Source: JAPSGM01 sp963777045
GTDB taxonomy: Bacteria > Chloroflexota > Limnocylindria > QHBO01
DNA: 64,000 nucleotides
Reading direction: 5' to 3'
NCBI GenBank assembly: GCA_963777045.1
Contig: CAVZPD010000009.1
Span: forward strand, 186,001 to 250,000
This document shows positions 50,067-59,390 of the stretch, in pieces. Position 1 is the first letter of the stretch. Each line of letters starts with the position of its first letter. The position numbers were made by a program, and so were the translations under genes. The notes under the pieces are model-generated. The model made no database searches. It was not told the origin of the DNA and was given only the letters and a program-made list of their open reading frames with translations.

Positions 50067-52315
50067 TCGGCCGGGTCGGTGGCTCGCCGCGCCGCGTCGG
50101 CGGGGAGGGCCGCGTCACCGGCGAGCTGCGCTACGCGGCCGACATCAAGCTTCCCGACGTGCTCCACGCCAAGCTGGTGACGGTCCCGGTCGCACACGCC
50201 CGGATCATCGCCATCGACGACAGCGAGGCGCGGCAGCTGCCCGGCGTGCGGATGGTCTTCACCGCGGCCGATCTGCCCGACCCGATGCCGCGCTTCGGCC
50301 CCCAGTTCCGCGACCGCCCGGTCATCGCCACCGGCGAGACGAAGTTCCACGGCGATCCGGTCGCCGTGGTGGCGGCCGACAGCGAGGATGCCGCCGAAGA
50401 GGGCGCGCGGCTGGTGCGCGTCGAGTACGAGGAGCTTCCAGCCGTCTTCAGCGTGGAGGGCGCGCTGGCGCCGGACGCCCCGCTGGTCCAGGACCCCGGG
50501 CTGCGCCCGAACGACCCGCTGGCGCACAGCAACGTCCTGCGCGAGCACCCCATCGGCTGGGGCGACGTCGATTCGGCCCGGGCCGACCTGGTCGTCGAGC
50601 ACACCTACCGCTTCCCAATCGTGACCCAGTTCGCCATCGAGCCGCACGTCTTCATGGCCACGCCCGAGGACGACGGCATCGCCGTCTGGACCACCATCCA
50701 GCACCCCTACTGGGCGCAGAGGATCCTGGCCGGCGTCCTGGGGCTGCCGCTCGCCAAGGTGCGGATCTACGCGCCCGACCCCGGCGGGGCGTTCGGCGGC
50801 AAGCAGCACGTCAAGTACGAGCCGATGATCGCCTGCATGGCGCTCCAGGCGCAGCGCCCGGTGCGGCTGGTCCTCTCCCTGGAGGAGACGTTCCAGGCAG
50901 TGCGCCGAGCGGCCGCCCGTATCCACGTCCGCACCGGCGTCATGGCGGACGGGACCCTCGCCTTCCAGGACGTCGCCGCCGACTACCTCATCGGCGCCTA
51001 CGTCGACATCGCCGACCGCGTCGTGGGCAAGGGCAGCTACATCGGCTGCGGCCCGTACCGCATCCCGGCGGCCCGCGTGGTGGGGCGCGCCATCCTGTCG
51101 CACACGACGCCGTCCACGGCGTTCCGCGGCTTCGGCAACCCGCAGGTGAACTGGGCCGTGGAGTCGAACCTGGACGAGTGCGCGCACCGGCTCGGCATGG
51201 ACCCGCTGGAGCTGCGGCTGCGCAACCTGGCGCGCAAGGGCGAGGCGTTCATCCCCTTCGACACGCCGGCCGACGGCGACTGGGAGCAGACCGTGCGGCG
51301 CGCCGCCGAGATGATCGGCTGGAGCACGCCGGCGCCAGAGGGTCGCGGGCGCGGCATCGCCTTCGGCATCAAGTCCGGCCCGACTACCGGGCTCTCCTAC
51401 TCGACGGTCCGCCTGCTGGCCGACGGCAGCGTGGTCGTCTACGCCGGCACCTCCGACATGGGGCAGGGAGCGCGGACGATCTTCGCCCAGGTGGCCGCCG
51501 ACGAGCTGGGCGCGCCGCTGGAGTGGGTCACGGTGGTGATGGGTGATACGGCCATCGTGCCGTACGACCAGCAGACATCGGCCTCGCGCTCGACCGTGCT
51601 GATGGGGAATGCGGTGCTCGATGCCTGCCGCCAGATCCAGGCGAAGGTGGCCGCCATGGCAGCCGAGCAGCACGCGGTGGACCCGGCGCAGGTGGAGGTG
51701 GCGCACGGGGTGGTCCGCATCGGCGAGCGTGAGGTCCCCATCGGCGAGGTGGTGCAGGCCGGCATGAGCCGACGCGGAGGCGAGCTGACCGGCAACGGTG
51801 AGGCACGCAAGGAGCCGGACCCCGACCACCCGCTTGGCGGCAGCGCCGCCTTCTTCGAGTTCAACTGCACCGCCGTGGAGGCGTCGGTGGACCGCGAGAC
51901 CGGCGACGTGACCATCCAGCGCCACGTGACCGTCTCGGACGTCGGCAAGGCGCTCAACCCGCTGCAGGTGACGATGCAGGACGAGGGCGCAGCGATCATG
52001 GGCCTGGGCCACACCCTGATGGAGCACATCATCTTCGACGACACCGGTCGCATCCGGAACCTGGGTGCGATCGACTATCGGATCCCGACCAGCATGGACC
52101 TGCCACTCCAGCTCGAGAGCGACATGGTCGAGAATGGCGACGGGCCAGGTCCGTACGGCGCCAAGGGCATGAGCGAGGGGGCGCTGCTGTGCGTGGCACC
52201 GGCGGTGGCGGCGGCGGTCCGCGACGCGAGTGGCGCCGTGATCCGCGACCTGCCGCTCTCGCCGGAGCGCGTGTGGCAGGCACTGCACGAGCAGCGAGAG
52301 GGGGATGAGCAATGA
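50063..52315 (+). CDS. Mo-hydroxylase molybdopterin-binding large subunit (second system)
   Basis: A 750-residue intact large subunit, in contrast to the split one at 23932-26344. It starts at GTG 50063 (GTGA overlap). Landmarks: GELRYAADIKLPDVLHAK (about 18-35), PGGAFGGKQHVKYE (about 240-253), STAFRGFGNPQ (about 353-363), TSDMGQGARTIFAQVAADELG (about 465-485), TSASRSTVLMGNAV (about 508-521) and GPYGAKGMSEGALL near 700, with the catalytic Glu in MSEG. Electron-transfer partners are the two preceding genes. The substrate is unknown; the operon suggests an aldehyde or a heterocycle. Confidence 0.92.
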   Translation: MIGRVGGSPRRVGGEGRVTGELRYAADIKLPDVLHAKLVTVPVAHARIIAIDDSEARQLPGVRMVFTAADLPDPMPRFGPQFRDRPVIATGETKFHGDPVAVVAADSEDAAEEGARLVRVEYEELPAVFSVEGALAPDAPLVQDPGLRPNDPLAHSNVLREHPIGWGDVDSARADLVVEHTYRFPIVTQFAIEPHVFMATPEDDGIAVWTTIQHPYWAQRILAGVLGLPLAKVRIYAPDPGGAFGGKQHVKYEPMIACMALQAQRPVRLVLSLEETFQAVRRAAARIHVRTGVMADGTLAFQDVAADYLIGAYVDIADRVVGKGSYIGCGPYRIPAARVVGRAILSHTTPSTAFRGFGNPQVNWAVESNLDECAHRLGMDPLELRLRNLARKGEAFIPFDTPADGDWEQTVRRAAEMIGWSTPAPEGRGRGIAFGIKSGPTTGLSYSTVRLLADGSVVVYAGTSDMGQGARTIFAQVAADELGAPLEWVTVVMGDTAIVPYDQQTSASRSTVLMGNAVLDACRQIQAKVAAMAAEQHAVDPAQVEVAHGVVRIGEREVPIGEVVQAGMSRRGGELTGNGEARKEPDPDHPLGGSAAFFEFNCTAVEASVDRETGDVTIQRHVTVSDVGKALNPLQVTMQDEGAAIMGLGHTLMEHIIFDDTGRIRNLGAIDYRIPTSMDLPLQLESDMVENGDGPGPYGAKGMSEGALLCVAPAVAAAVRDASGAVIRDLPLSPERVWQALHEQREGDEQ

Positions 52316-54414
52316 CCTACGTCTTCGACTGGAACGAGCCGCGCACGGGCGACGATCGCAGCGCGCTGCTGGGCGGCAAGGGCGCGGGGCTGAACGTCAT
52401 GGCCGTGGAGCTGGGCATCCCCGTCCCGCCCGCCTTCACCATCTGCACCGATGCCTGCAACGCGTTCCTGGCCTCCGGCTGGCCTGCTGGGCTGGACGAC
52501 GAGATCCGCGAGCACATGGCGCACCTCGAGGCCGCGGTTGGCCGTCGCTTCGGCGACCCATCGGATCCGCTGCTGGTCTCGGTCCGCTCCGGCGCCCCGG
52601 TCTCGATGCCCGGGATGATGGACACGATCCTGAACCTCGGCCTGAACGAGGCGACCGGCGAGGGACTGGCGCGGGTCAGCGGCGACGAGGGCTTCGCGGC
52701 GGACTGCCGACGCCGCTTCGGCGAGATGTACCGCGAGATCGTGGGAGCCGCGGAGGTCCCGGATGACCCGTGGCTGCAGCTGCGTGCCGCGATCGAGGCG
52801 GTATTCCGCTCCTGGAACAGCGAGCGGGCGCGCACCTACCGGGCACGAGAAGGCATCGCCGACGACCTGGGCACGGGAGTGACCGTGCAGGCCATGGTCT
52901 TCGGCAACCGCGACGAGCGCTCCGGCAGCGGCGTCCTGTTCACCCGCGACCCGGCCACGGGGCGACACGTCCACTACGGCGACGTCATGTTCCGCGCCCA
53001 GGGCGAGGACGTGGTGGCGGGCACGCACGAGACCTTCACCCTCGACGAGCTGGCCACGCGCCTTCCCGACGTTGCCGAGGAGCTTCACGCCTACGCCGAT
53101 GCGCTCGAGCGACACCACGGGGACATGTGCGACATCGAGTTCACCATCGAGTCGGGGAAGCTGTGGCTCCTCCAGTCGCGCATCGGCAAGCGCAGTCCGC
53201 AGGCTGCCCTGCGCATCGCCATCGACATGGCAGAGGCCGATGACGTCCCGCTCACGCGCCGCCAGGCCGTCGAGCGGATCGCCCACCTGCTGGCCGATCC
53301 GCCTCGCGCCTCCGCGCCGGCGCAGGTCGATGCCGAGCCGATGACCACCGGCCACCCCGCCTCGCCGGGCATGGCCAGCGGCGAGATCGCCACCTCGGCG
53401 GATGCCGCCGTGGCAGTCGCCGATGCCGGGCGGTCCGTGGTGCTCGTCCGCTCCGAGACCTCGCCCGACGACGTCCACGGCATGTCCCGCGCCGCCGCGC
53501 TGCTGACGGCGAAGGGCGGGCTCGCCAGCCATGCCGCGGTGGTGGCCCGCGGCTGGGGCATCCCTGCCGTGGTGGGCGCCTCCGAAGTCAACCTGGAGGC
53601 CGATGGCGTTCGCATCGGCTCACGCCTGCTGGCCTCCGGCACGCCAATCACCGTCGACGGCAGCAGCGGGAACGTCTACGAGGGCGCGCTGAGCGGCTCG
53701 AGCGCGGTCTCGCCCGAGGCCGAGACCCTGCTGGCCTGGGCCAGGGAGCTCGGCGTGGAGATCCCCGGCGGGCAGGCCGCGCCCAGCGACGGCGAGGTCG
53801 ACGGCGACGCGCTGCTCAACCTGCTCGCGATCAAGGGCTATGCCATGCCGGACGCCGCGGCCGAGGCGCTGTTCGCAGCACCCGACGCGACGCGGGTGGC
53901 GCTCGACGAGCTGGTCGAGGCCGGGCTGGCAGAAGCGGCCGCGGGCTCGTACCGGCCGACCGCCGCGGGCCGCGAGGCGGCGACCAAGGCGCAAGCCGCG
54001 GCCCGCCAGCGGTGGGGAAGCGAGCGCGCCAACGAGGCGCTCGACTCGTTCCTGGAGCTGGACCACCGGGTGAAGGAGGTGGTGACGGCCTGGCAGGTGA
54101 AGACGGCCGACGGTGCCGAGACACCGAACGACCACGCCGACGAGGCCTACGACGCGGGCGTGCTCGAACGCCTGCGCGCGCTTCATGAGGACGCGGTTGC
54201 CTGGCTGGCGCCCCACGCCGCCGAGGAGCCGGGCTTCCAGCGTTACCGCCAGCGGCTCGACCGCGCCACCCGACTGGCGATCGAGGGCGATGGCCGCTAT
54301 GTCGCCTCGCCCCGGGTCGATAGCTACCACTCGGTCTGGTTCGAGCTGCACGAGGAGCTGATCCAGATGGCAGGGCGAACTCGCGAGGACGAGGTCGCCG
54401 CCGGTCGGGCCTAG
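52312..54414 (+). CDS. PPDK-like protein lacking the PEP-binding barrel
   Basis: A 700-residue protein overlapping the Mo-hydroxylase gene (ATGA). Residues 1-330 are a clear PPDK ATP-grasp domain (LLGGKGAGLNVM, SVRSGAPVSMPGMMDTILNLGLN, GVLFTRDPATG, IEFTIESGKLWLLQSRIGKRS). Residues about 340-455 are the phosphohistidine domain with His407 in KGGLASHAAVVARGWG. The C-terminal 245 residues are a winged-helix-like and helical region, not the PEP/pyruvate barrel of ordinary PPDK (about 880 residues). It should self-phosphorylate from ATP but needs a different acceptor. The PEP-utilizing protein at 44493 may be a partner. Confidence 0.82.
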   Translation: MTYVFDWNEPRTGDDRSALLGGKGAGLNVMAVELGIPVPPAFTICTDACNAFLASGWPAGLDDEIREHMAHLEAAVGRRFGDPSDPLLVSVRSGAPVSMPGMMDTILNLGLNEATGEGLARVSGDEGFAADCRRRFGEMYREIVGAAEVPDDPWLQLRAAIEAVFRSWNSERARTYRAREGIADDLGTGVTVQAMVFGNRDERSGSGVLFTRDPATGRHVHYGDVMFRAQGEDVVAGTHETFTLDELATRLPDVAEELHAYADALERHHGDMCDIEFTIESGKLWLLQSRIGKRSPQAALRIAIDMAEADDVPLTRRQAVERIAHLLADPPRASAPAQVDAEPMTTGHPASPGMASGEIATSADAAVAVADAGRSVVLVRSETSPDDVHGMSRAAALLTAKGGLASHAAVVARGWGIPAVVGASEVNLEADGVRIGSRLLASGTPITVDGSSGNVYEGALSGSSAVSPEAETLLAWARELGVEIPGGQAAPSDGEVDGDALLNLLAIKGYAMPDAAAEALFAAPDATRVALDELVEAGLAEAAAGSYRPTAAGREAATKAQAAARQRWGSERANEALDSFLELDHRVKEVVTAWQVKTADGAETPNDHADEAYDAGVLERLRALHEDAVAWLAPHAAEEPGFQRYRQRLDRATRLAIEGDGRYVASPRVDSYHSVWFELHEELIQMAGRTREDEVAAGRA

Positions 54415-55148
54415 CCCTGCGCCGCTCCCGCATCGGCGAGGACCCGCAGGCGGGGGTGCCGTCGCAGCAGCGAGGCGGGGACGTCGGGCGTCATCGGGCC
54501 ATTCAGGACGGCGTCCAGGATGCCCGCCTTATGGCCGCCGGTGACCAGCAGCCAGATCTCTCTCGCGGCCAAGAGCTCGGCCAGGCCCAGCGTCACGCCC
54601 TCGCTCGGTGCCTGCTCTGCCCCGTAGCGACGCGCGGAGTCGCGGGTCGAGGGCGCGAGGGAGACGATGCGGGTCGCCGCATCGGCCGGCGTGCCGGGCT
54701 CGTTCATGCCCACGTGCCCGTTCAGCCCGAGACCGAGCAGCGCCAGGTCCAGGCCGCCCACTGCCCGCACCTCCTCCGCGAGGCCCAGCGCGGCGGCGGG
54801 GTCGCCGGCGTCCACGTCAAACGTGACGACTCGCGCGGGCGGCGTGCGGAGGTGGTCGAGAAGCTGGCTGCGGAGCTGTTGATCGCAGCGGGCGCGGTGG
54901 CCTGCGGGCAGGCCGAGGTACTCATCGAGCAGGACGACGGTCGCGCGAGAGAGGTCGCTGTCAGCGGCGGCCAGGGCGTCCGGAAGCGCGGCGTAGATCG
55001 GCCGCGGCGTGGACCCGGTGGGCAGGCAGAGGCGCAGCTCCGGCTCATCGGCAAGGCGCTGCGCCAGGCGCTGGGCCACGCCTTCGCCCCAGGAGGACGA
55101 GGCCAGGACGTCGAGGGGAGGTGGCTGGGGGATCATGGGATTTCTCAT
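54411..55148 (-). CDS. NagB/6-phosphogluconolactonase-type deaminase
   Basis: A 245-residue protein of the glucosamine-6-phosphate isomerase family: CLPTGSTPRPIYAAL (about 41-55), LDEYLGLP (about 73-80), the catalytic GLGLNGHVGMNEPGTP (about 137-152) and LVTGGHKAGIL (about 200-210). The residues fit a NagB deaminase better than a lactonase. The ATG at 55136 is an alternative start. It is convergent with the PPDK-like gene (4-bp overlap) and divergent from the ZIP gene. Confidence 0.85.
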   Translation of the reverse strand: MRNPMIPQPPPLDVLASSSWGEGVAQRLAQRLADEPELRLCLPTGSTPRPIYAALPDALAAADSDLSRATVVLLDEYLGLPAGHRARCDQQLRSQLLDHLRTPPARVVTFDVDAGDPAAALGLAEEVRAVGGLDLALLGLGLNGHVGMNEPGTPADAATRIVSLAPSTRDSARRYGAEQAPSEGVTLGLAELLAAREIWLLVTGGHKAGILDAVLNGPMTPDVPASLLRRHPRLRVLADAGAAQG

Positions 55149-55240
55149 GCTTCTGGCGCCCGGCTGGATGCGGGAGCCCGGGTGTTGGGTACAGGATACG
55201 GCGATGCGGCGACATCGGCCTGCGGGAGAATGCGGCCGAT

Positions 55241-55975
55241 ATGAGCGAGCTGGCCTGGGTGGTGGTGAGCGGCCTGGCGATGAGCGTGATCGCGCTGGTC
55301 GGCAGCCTGGCCCTGATCCTCCCGCAGCGCACCATGGAGCGCATCCTGCTGCCGCTGGTGGCGCTCGCCGCCGGTGCCCTCCTCGGCGGCGCGCTCTTCC
55401 ACATGCTTCCCGAATCGGTCGAGGCGATCGGCCCTGGCATGTCGCTCTGGATCGTCTTCGCCGCCGGATTCCTCTCCTTCTACCTGCTGGAGCAGTACCT
55501 GCACTGGCACCACTGCCACGACGTCGAGTGCGAGCATCGGCCGGTCGGCGCCCTCGTCCTGGCGGCCGATGGCCTGCACAACCTCATCGGCGGAGTCGCG
55601 GTGGGAGCCAGCTTCACCCTGGGCGTGCCGGTCGGGCTCGCCACCTGGATTGCGGCGGCTGCGCACGAGGTGCCGCAGGAGCTGGGCGACTTCGGGATCC
55701 TGGCGCATTCGGGCTACGAGCCGCGGCGCGCGCTCTGGCTCAACTTCCTGTCGGGGCTCACCTTCCCCATCGGGGCGGTGGCCGCCTACCTGCTCGCCGG
55801 CGTGCTCGACGTCACGCTCCTCGTTCCGTTTGCCGCGGGGAACTTCGTCTACATCGGCGCCAGCGACCTGCTGCCGCAGCTGGTGCAGCCCACGAGCTTC
55901 GCGCGCAAGCTGGAGAACAGCGTCGCGCTCATTGCCGGCATGGGCCTGCTGCTGCTCACTGCGGCCGCTGGCTGA
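55241..55975 (+). CDS. ZIP-family metal transporter
   Basis: A 244-residue membrane protein with eight predicted helices. The metal path residues are visible as DGLHNLIGGVAVG in helix 4 (about 109-121) and AHEVPQELGDFGIL in helix 5 (about 139-152). A His/Cys-rich loop between helices 3 and 4 (HWHHCHDVECEH, about 87-98) may bind metal before transport. The ATG at 55241 begins the first helix. Imports zinc or another divalent metal. Confidence 0.9.
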   Translation: MSELAWVVVSGLAMSVIALVGSLALILPQRTMERILLPLVALAAGALLGGALFHMLPESVEAIGPGMSLWIVFAAGFLSFYLLEQYLHWHHCHDVECEHRPVGALVLAADGLHNLIGGVAVGASFTLGVPVGLATWIAAAAHEVPQELGDFGILAHSGYEPRRALWLNFLSGLTFPIGAVAAYLLAGVLDVTLLVPFAAGNFVYIGASDLLPQLVQPTSFARKLENSVALIAGMGLLLLTAAAG

Positions 55976-55996
55976 CAACTGTCCCGGACAGCACGA

Positions 55997-56020
55997 AAGC
56001 CGCCTGGCGGGAGGCGGCTT
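55997..56020. terminator. Bidirectional terminator between ZIP and tRNA genes
   Basis: AAGCCGCCT-GGCGGG-AGGCGGCTT, a 9-bp stem, lies 22 bases after the ZIP stop. On the minus strand it follows the tRNA 3' end by about 15 bases and is trailed by TTTCG. Confidence 0.65.
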
Positions 56021-56035
56021 CCGTTCGAGCATGCG

Positions 56036-56110
<75 letters not shown>

Positions 56111-56208
56111 GCGGCCAATGGTAGTGATGCGGCGCCTCGGCGTCAAACGAAGCGGGGCCTCCACTGCGCCGCCGCGGTCCGGTACAATGCCGCGCGAGGT
56201 TCGCCACC

Positions 56209-57756
56209 GTGAACCGTGCCCCGTACGTACGCAGGAGGCATCTGCGCGCGCCGATGGCTGTGAACCCGAAGAAGCTGCGTCCATACGATGAACCGCCCAG
56301 GGTCCGTCGACCGCTGATTCCGAACGCCCCGGACACCGCTGCGACAACATTCCTGGTGCTGTCGCTCCTGTGGCTGGTGGCTGCAACCGGGATCGGCGTG
56401 CTCTGGGCCGGCACGGCCATCTTCCCCGATCGCCTCTCCCTGGCGCTCGACCTCGAGCTGCCGATCATCGGCTCCCTCGGCGTGGACGTGAGCCGGGCCA
56501 CCGTGGAGGCGGGATTCGCCAGCGCCATCGTCTACGGCTGGCTCTCGAACGCGGCCTTCGCCGCCATCCTCTTCATCACGCCGCGCATCACCGGCGCCCG
56601 GCTCGAGAACGACACCATGGGCTTCGGCGCCGCCGGCCTCTGGAACGTTGGCGTGGCGGCAGGCGTGGCCGCGATCTACCTGCCGTCCATCTCCGGGACG
56701 GGCGTCCTGACCTCGTTCCCGTGGCTGGTCGACGGCCTGCTGCTGCTCGGTCTGCTGACCGTCTTCGGCGCCTTCGCGCGCACGCTGATGAACGCTCCGC
56801 GGCAGGTCCCCTACGTGAGCCTGCTCTTCTTCGGCGTCGGGTTGCTGGCCGCCATGGGCGCCATCGCGCTGGTCGCCGGCGCGTCGCTGCTGACGCTGGA
56901 CGAGACCGCCAACGCCCTGGTCAACGCGTTTGCCGCGCGTGCCATCTCCACCTACTGGGTGCTCGGGGCAGCGCTCGGGGTGCTCTTCTACGTCGTGCCG
57001 CGGGCGACCGCCAACCCGCTGGCCAGCAGCGGCATGGCGTACCTCGCGTGGCTGATGTGGGCGGCGTTCGCCGGCCTCTCGGCGGTGGGCGCGCTCGTCG
57101 ACCCGTCGGTGCCGTACGTGGTCACGACGCTCGGCAACGCCGGCACCATGCTCCTGGTGGCCCCGGTCTTCCTGGCCGTGGCCACGCTGGCGCTCACCAT
57201 CCAGGGCCGATGGACGAGCATCCTCTCCACCGGCACCGTCGCCTTCGTGGCGATCAGCATGGCATTCCTGCTGGGCACGGCATTGCTGGAGGCGATCGGC
57301 GCGCTGCGCAGCGTCCAGGGACTGGTCGCGAACACCGAGTGGCCGACCGGCGCGTGGCTCTTCGCCACGCTCGGCAGCGCCACCTTCGCGATGTTCGCCG
57401 CGGCCGACCATGCGGCGCCGCGGCTTCTCCGCCGGGACTGGGGCGGCACCTGGCTGAGCGACATCCAGCTGTGGGCGATGCTCACGGGGGCATCCATCGC
57501 CGGACTGGCCCTGATGGGCGCGGGGATCGCCCACGGCTCGCTGGTGGCCGAGGCCGCATCGGGCGACGTGATCCAATCCACCCTGTCCTGGTACTGGCTC
57601 CTGGCCGGCGCCGGCCTGGGTCTCGCCGCGCTGGCCGGTCTCGCCGCGCTGGTATCCCTCTTCCTGATGTACACCACCGCTCGCCGAGCTGAGTACGCCA
57701 TCGCGTCGGAACCCGCCGCCGCGGGCGCCCCGGCCGGGGCACGAGCAGCGCACTGA
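56209..57756 (+). CDS. CcoN-like membrane protein, apparently without haem ligands
   Basis: A 515-residue polytopic protein (about 12 helices) that follows the helix pattern of cbb3 oxidase subunit I, including AGFASAIVYGWLSNAAFAAILFITPR (about 104-129) and AISTYWVLGAALGVLFYVVPRATANP (about 246-271). In real CcoN these helices carry haem and copper His residues; here those positions are not His. The few His residues (near 10, 404, 444 and the last residue) do not form the expected pairs. It may be a non-catalytic relative that pairs with the membrane-anchored cytochrome c encoded next. The upstream ATG at 56209 or the one at 56254 may be the true start. Confidence 0.65.
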   Translation: MNRAPYVRRRHLRAPMAVNPKKLRPYDEPPRVRRPLIPNAPDTAATTFLVLSLLWLVAATGIGVLWAGTAIFPDRLSLALDLELPIIGSLGVDVSRATVEAGFASAIVYGWLSNAAFAAILFITPRITGARLENDTMGFGAAGLWNVGVAAGVAAIYLPSISGTGVLTSFPWLVDGLLLLGLLTVFGAFARTLMNAPRQVPYVSLLFFGVGLLAAMGAIALVAGASLLTLDETANALVNAFAARAISTYWVLGAALGVLFYVVPRATANPLASSGMAYLAWLMWAAFAGLSAVGALVDPSVPYVVTTLGNAGTMLLVAPVFLAVATLALTIQGRWTSILSTGTVAFVAISMAFLLGTALLEAIGALRSVQGLVANTEWPTGAWLFATLGSATFAMFAAADHAAPRLLRRDWGGTWLSDIQLWAMLTGASIAGLALMGAGIAHGSLVAEAASGDVIQSTLSWYWLLAGAGLGLAALAGLAALVSLFLMYTTARRAEYAIASEPAAAGAPAGARAAH

Positions 57757-57763
57757 GGGCCCG

Positions 57764-58231
57764 ATGACCGTCCATACCCCCATCGAGAGCCGATCGCGCG
57801 GCGTCCCCGGCTGGGCGCTCGGGATCACCGCATTCGTCTTCCTGGTCGGCGCGGTCTACTTCGCCGGAAACCTCTCCGGCGAGAACCCGCCCATCGTCGC
57901 GGCGCCGTCGGCCTCCGGCGGCCCCAGCGTCGAGCAGCAGGCCCGCGCGATCATCGCCAAGGCAATCCCAGCCTGCACCGTCTGCCACGGCGACGACCTG
58001 GCCGGCGGCGTCACCAACGCGCCGACGCTGCACGGCATCGCCGAAGGGCCGAACATGGACAACCTGCAGCAGCTCGCGGCCGACAACCCGGACACCTGGA
58101 TCCAGCTCTGGATCGACGGAACGGCGCCGGATGTGGCCGGGATCGATCGAGCCGGCATGCCCGCCTTCGGCGACCAGCTGACCTCCGAGGAGATCGACAC
58201 GCTGGCCGAGTACCTCAAGACGCTGCAGTGA
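57764..58231 (+). CDS. Membrane-anchored monohaem cytochrome c
   Basis: A 155-residue protein with an N-terminal membrane helix (about 16-36), an Ala/Pro/Ser linker and a class I cytochrome c domain: haem site CTVCH (71-75), and M132 in GMPAFGDQLT as likely axial ligand, followed by the C-terminal helix EEIDTLAEYLKTL. It faces the periplasm or cell surface. It lies seven bases after the CcoN-like gene and overlaps the NnrE gene by four bases, so the three are co-transcribed. Confidence 0.85.
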   Translation: MTVHTPIESRSRGVPGWALGITAFVFLVGAVYFAGNLSGENPPIVAAPSASGGPSVEQQARAIIAKAIPACTVCHGDDLAGGVTNAPTLHGIAEGPNMDNLQQLAADNPDTWIQLWIDGTAPDVAGIDRAGMPAFGDQLTSEEIDTLAEYLKTLQ

Positions 58232-59097
58232 CCGATCCGGCCGCCCGGCCGGCGCGCGGCGTCCCCGTCCTCATCGGCGGGGCGGAGATGGCGGAGATCG
58301 ACGCGGCCGCCCAGAAGCTGGGCCTCTCCCAGGACGCCCTGATGGAGGCGGCCGGTGCCGCCGTGACCGAGATCGCCCTGGTCGAGCTCGCCCGCCTGGC
58401 GGATCGGGTCCACGGCCCCGGCGGCCCGCTCGTGGAGCCGCCCATGACGGCGATCCTGTGCGGACCCGGCAACAACGGCGGCGACGGCTTCGTCGTCGCG
58501 CGGCGCCTGGCGGCCGTCGGCCGCCGCGTGGTCGCCGTGCTGGTCGGGGATCCGCAGCGCATCGGGGCCGGGGGACCCGCGGCGGCGCACAACTGGACCG
58601 TGCTGCAGGCGATGGCCTCGGCCGGGTCGCTCGACCTGTTCGTGGCCCCCACACCCGAGATGCTGCTGCAGCTGCGGCCGAAGCTCTCCCCGGCCACGCT
58701 GGTGGTGGATGCACTGCTCGGCACCGGCGCGTCCGGCCCGCTGCGTGAACCGATCTCCACCGCGGTCGATCTGGTCAACGCCATCCGTACCCACGCCCGC
58801 GCGGCGGGCCGGCCCTGCAGCGTGCTGGCGGTCGACACGCCAACCCGCATCGACCTGACCGACGGCGGCCGGTCGGATCCGATCGTGGCAGCCGATATCA
58901 CGGTGACCTTCCACCGCGCCAAGGCCGGGTTTGCCCTCGACCCCGAATCGCGCCGCCTGGCGGGCCGCTACTTCGTGGCCCCCATCGGCATCCCGCTGGA
59001 GGCGGAGGCGGGCGTGGTCCCCCCGGATGGGGAGTACCCGCCGGCCCGGATTTCGGAGATCACCTGGCAGGAGCCCGGCGCCCGAGACGGGGCCTGA
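58228..59097 (+). CDS. nnrE: NAD(P)H-hydrate epimerase
   Basis: A 289-residue YjeF N-terminal-domain protein: MAEIDAAAQKLGLSQDALMEAAGAAV (about 21-46), phosphate-binding CGPGNNGGDGFVVARRL (about 78-94), VVDALLGTG (about 158-166) and VLAVDTPTRIDLTDG (about 194-208). It interconverts R and S forms of damaged, hydrated NAD(P)H. The partner dehydratase domain (NnrD) is absent from this protein. GTG start at 58228 overlaps the cytochrome gene. Confidence 0.88.
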   Translation: MTDPAARPARGVPVLIGGAEMAEIDAAAQKLGLSQDALMEAAGAAVTEIALVELARLADRVHGPGGPLVEPPMTAILCGPGNNGGDGFVVARRLAAVGRRVVAVLVGDPQRIGAGGPAAAHNWTVLQAMASAGSLDLFVAPTPEMLLQLRPKLSPATLVVDALLGTGASGPLREPISTAVDLVNAIRTHARAAGRPCSVLAVDTPTRIDLTDGGRSDPIVAADITVTFHRAKAGFALDPESRRLAGRYFVAPIGIPLEAEAGVVPPDGEYPPARISEITWQEPGARDGA

Positions 59098-59117
59098 TGC
59101 CGCGTCGCGCGGCCACG

Positions 59118-59143
59118 ATCCGCGCGCGGCGCTGCGCGCGGAT
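59118..59143 (+). terminator. GC hairpin after nnrE
   Basis: ATCCGCGCGC-GGCGCT-GCGCGCGGAT is a perfect 10-bp stem 20 bases after the nnrE stop. A second hairpin, GTGGCGG-GAT-CCGCCAC, lies at 59228-59244. The rest of 59098-59390 has a repeated GGCGAGCGCTA (near 59162 and 59212) but no gene that I can support. Confidence 0.45.
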
Positions 59144-59390
59144 AGCGCCATACGTCCACGTGGCGAGCGCTATCTCGTCATCCGCCACATAGCCTCGCCG
59201 TACGCTCGTGAGGCGAGCGCTAGCCAGGTGGCGGGATCCGCCACATGCTCGGGGTGCCCACTGATGATCACGGCGACGCCCTCACCTTCTGGCCAGCGCT
59301 CTCCTCGTGCGCATTGGGCACGTTCCCGTGGCAGATGGACCGCTGGCGCTCGTCCGAGAGCGTATGGCAGTAGCGCGGGACGGCGCCGGG

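Noticed and set aside
50012..52312. 766-codon minus-strand frame opposite the Mo-hydroxylase large subunit
   Set aside because: Shadow of the plus-strand gene; no domain and no ribosome site.
59098..59390. CRISPR-like array
   Set aside because: The repeated GGCGAGCGCTA units are short, irregular in spacing and limited to two copies.
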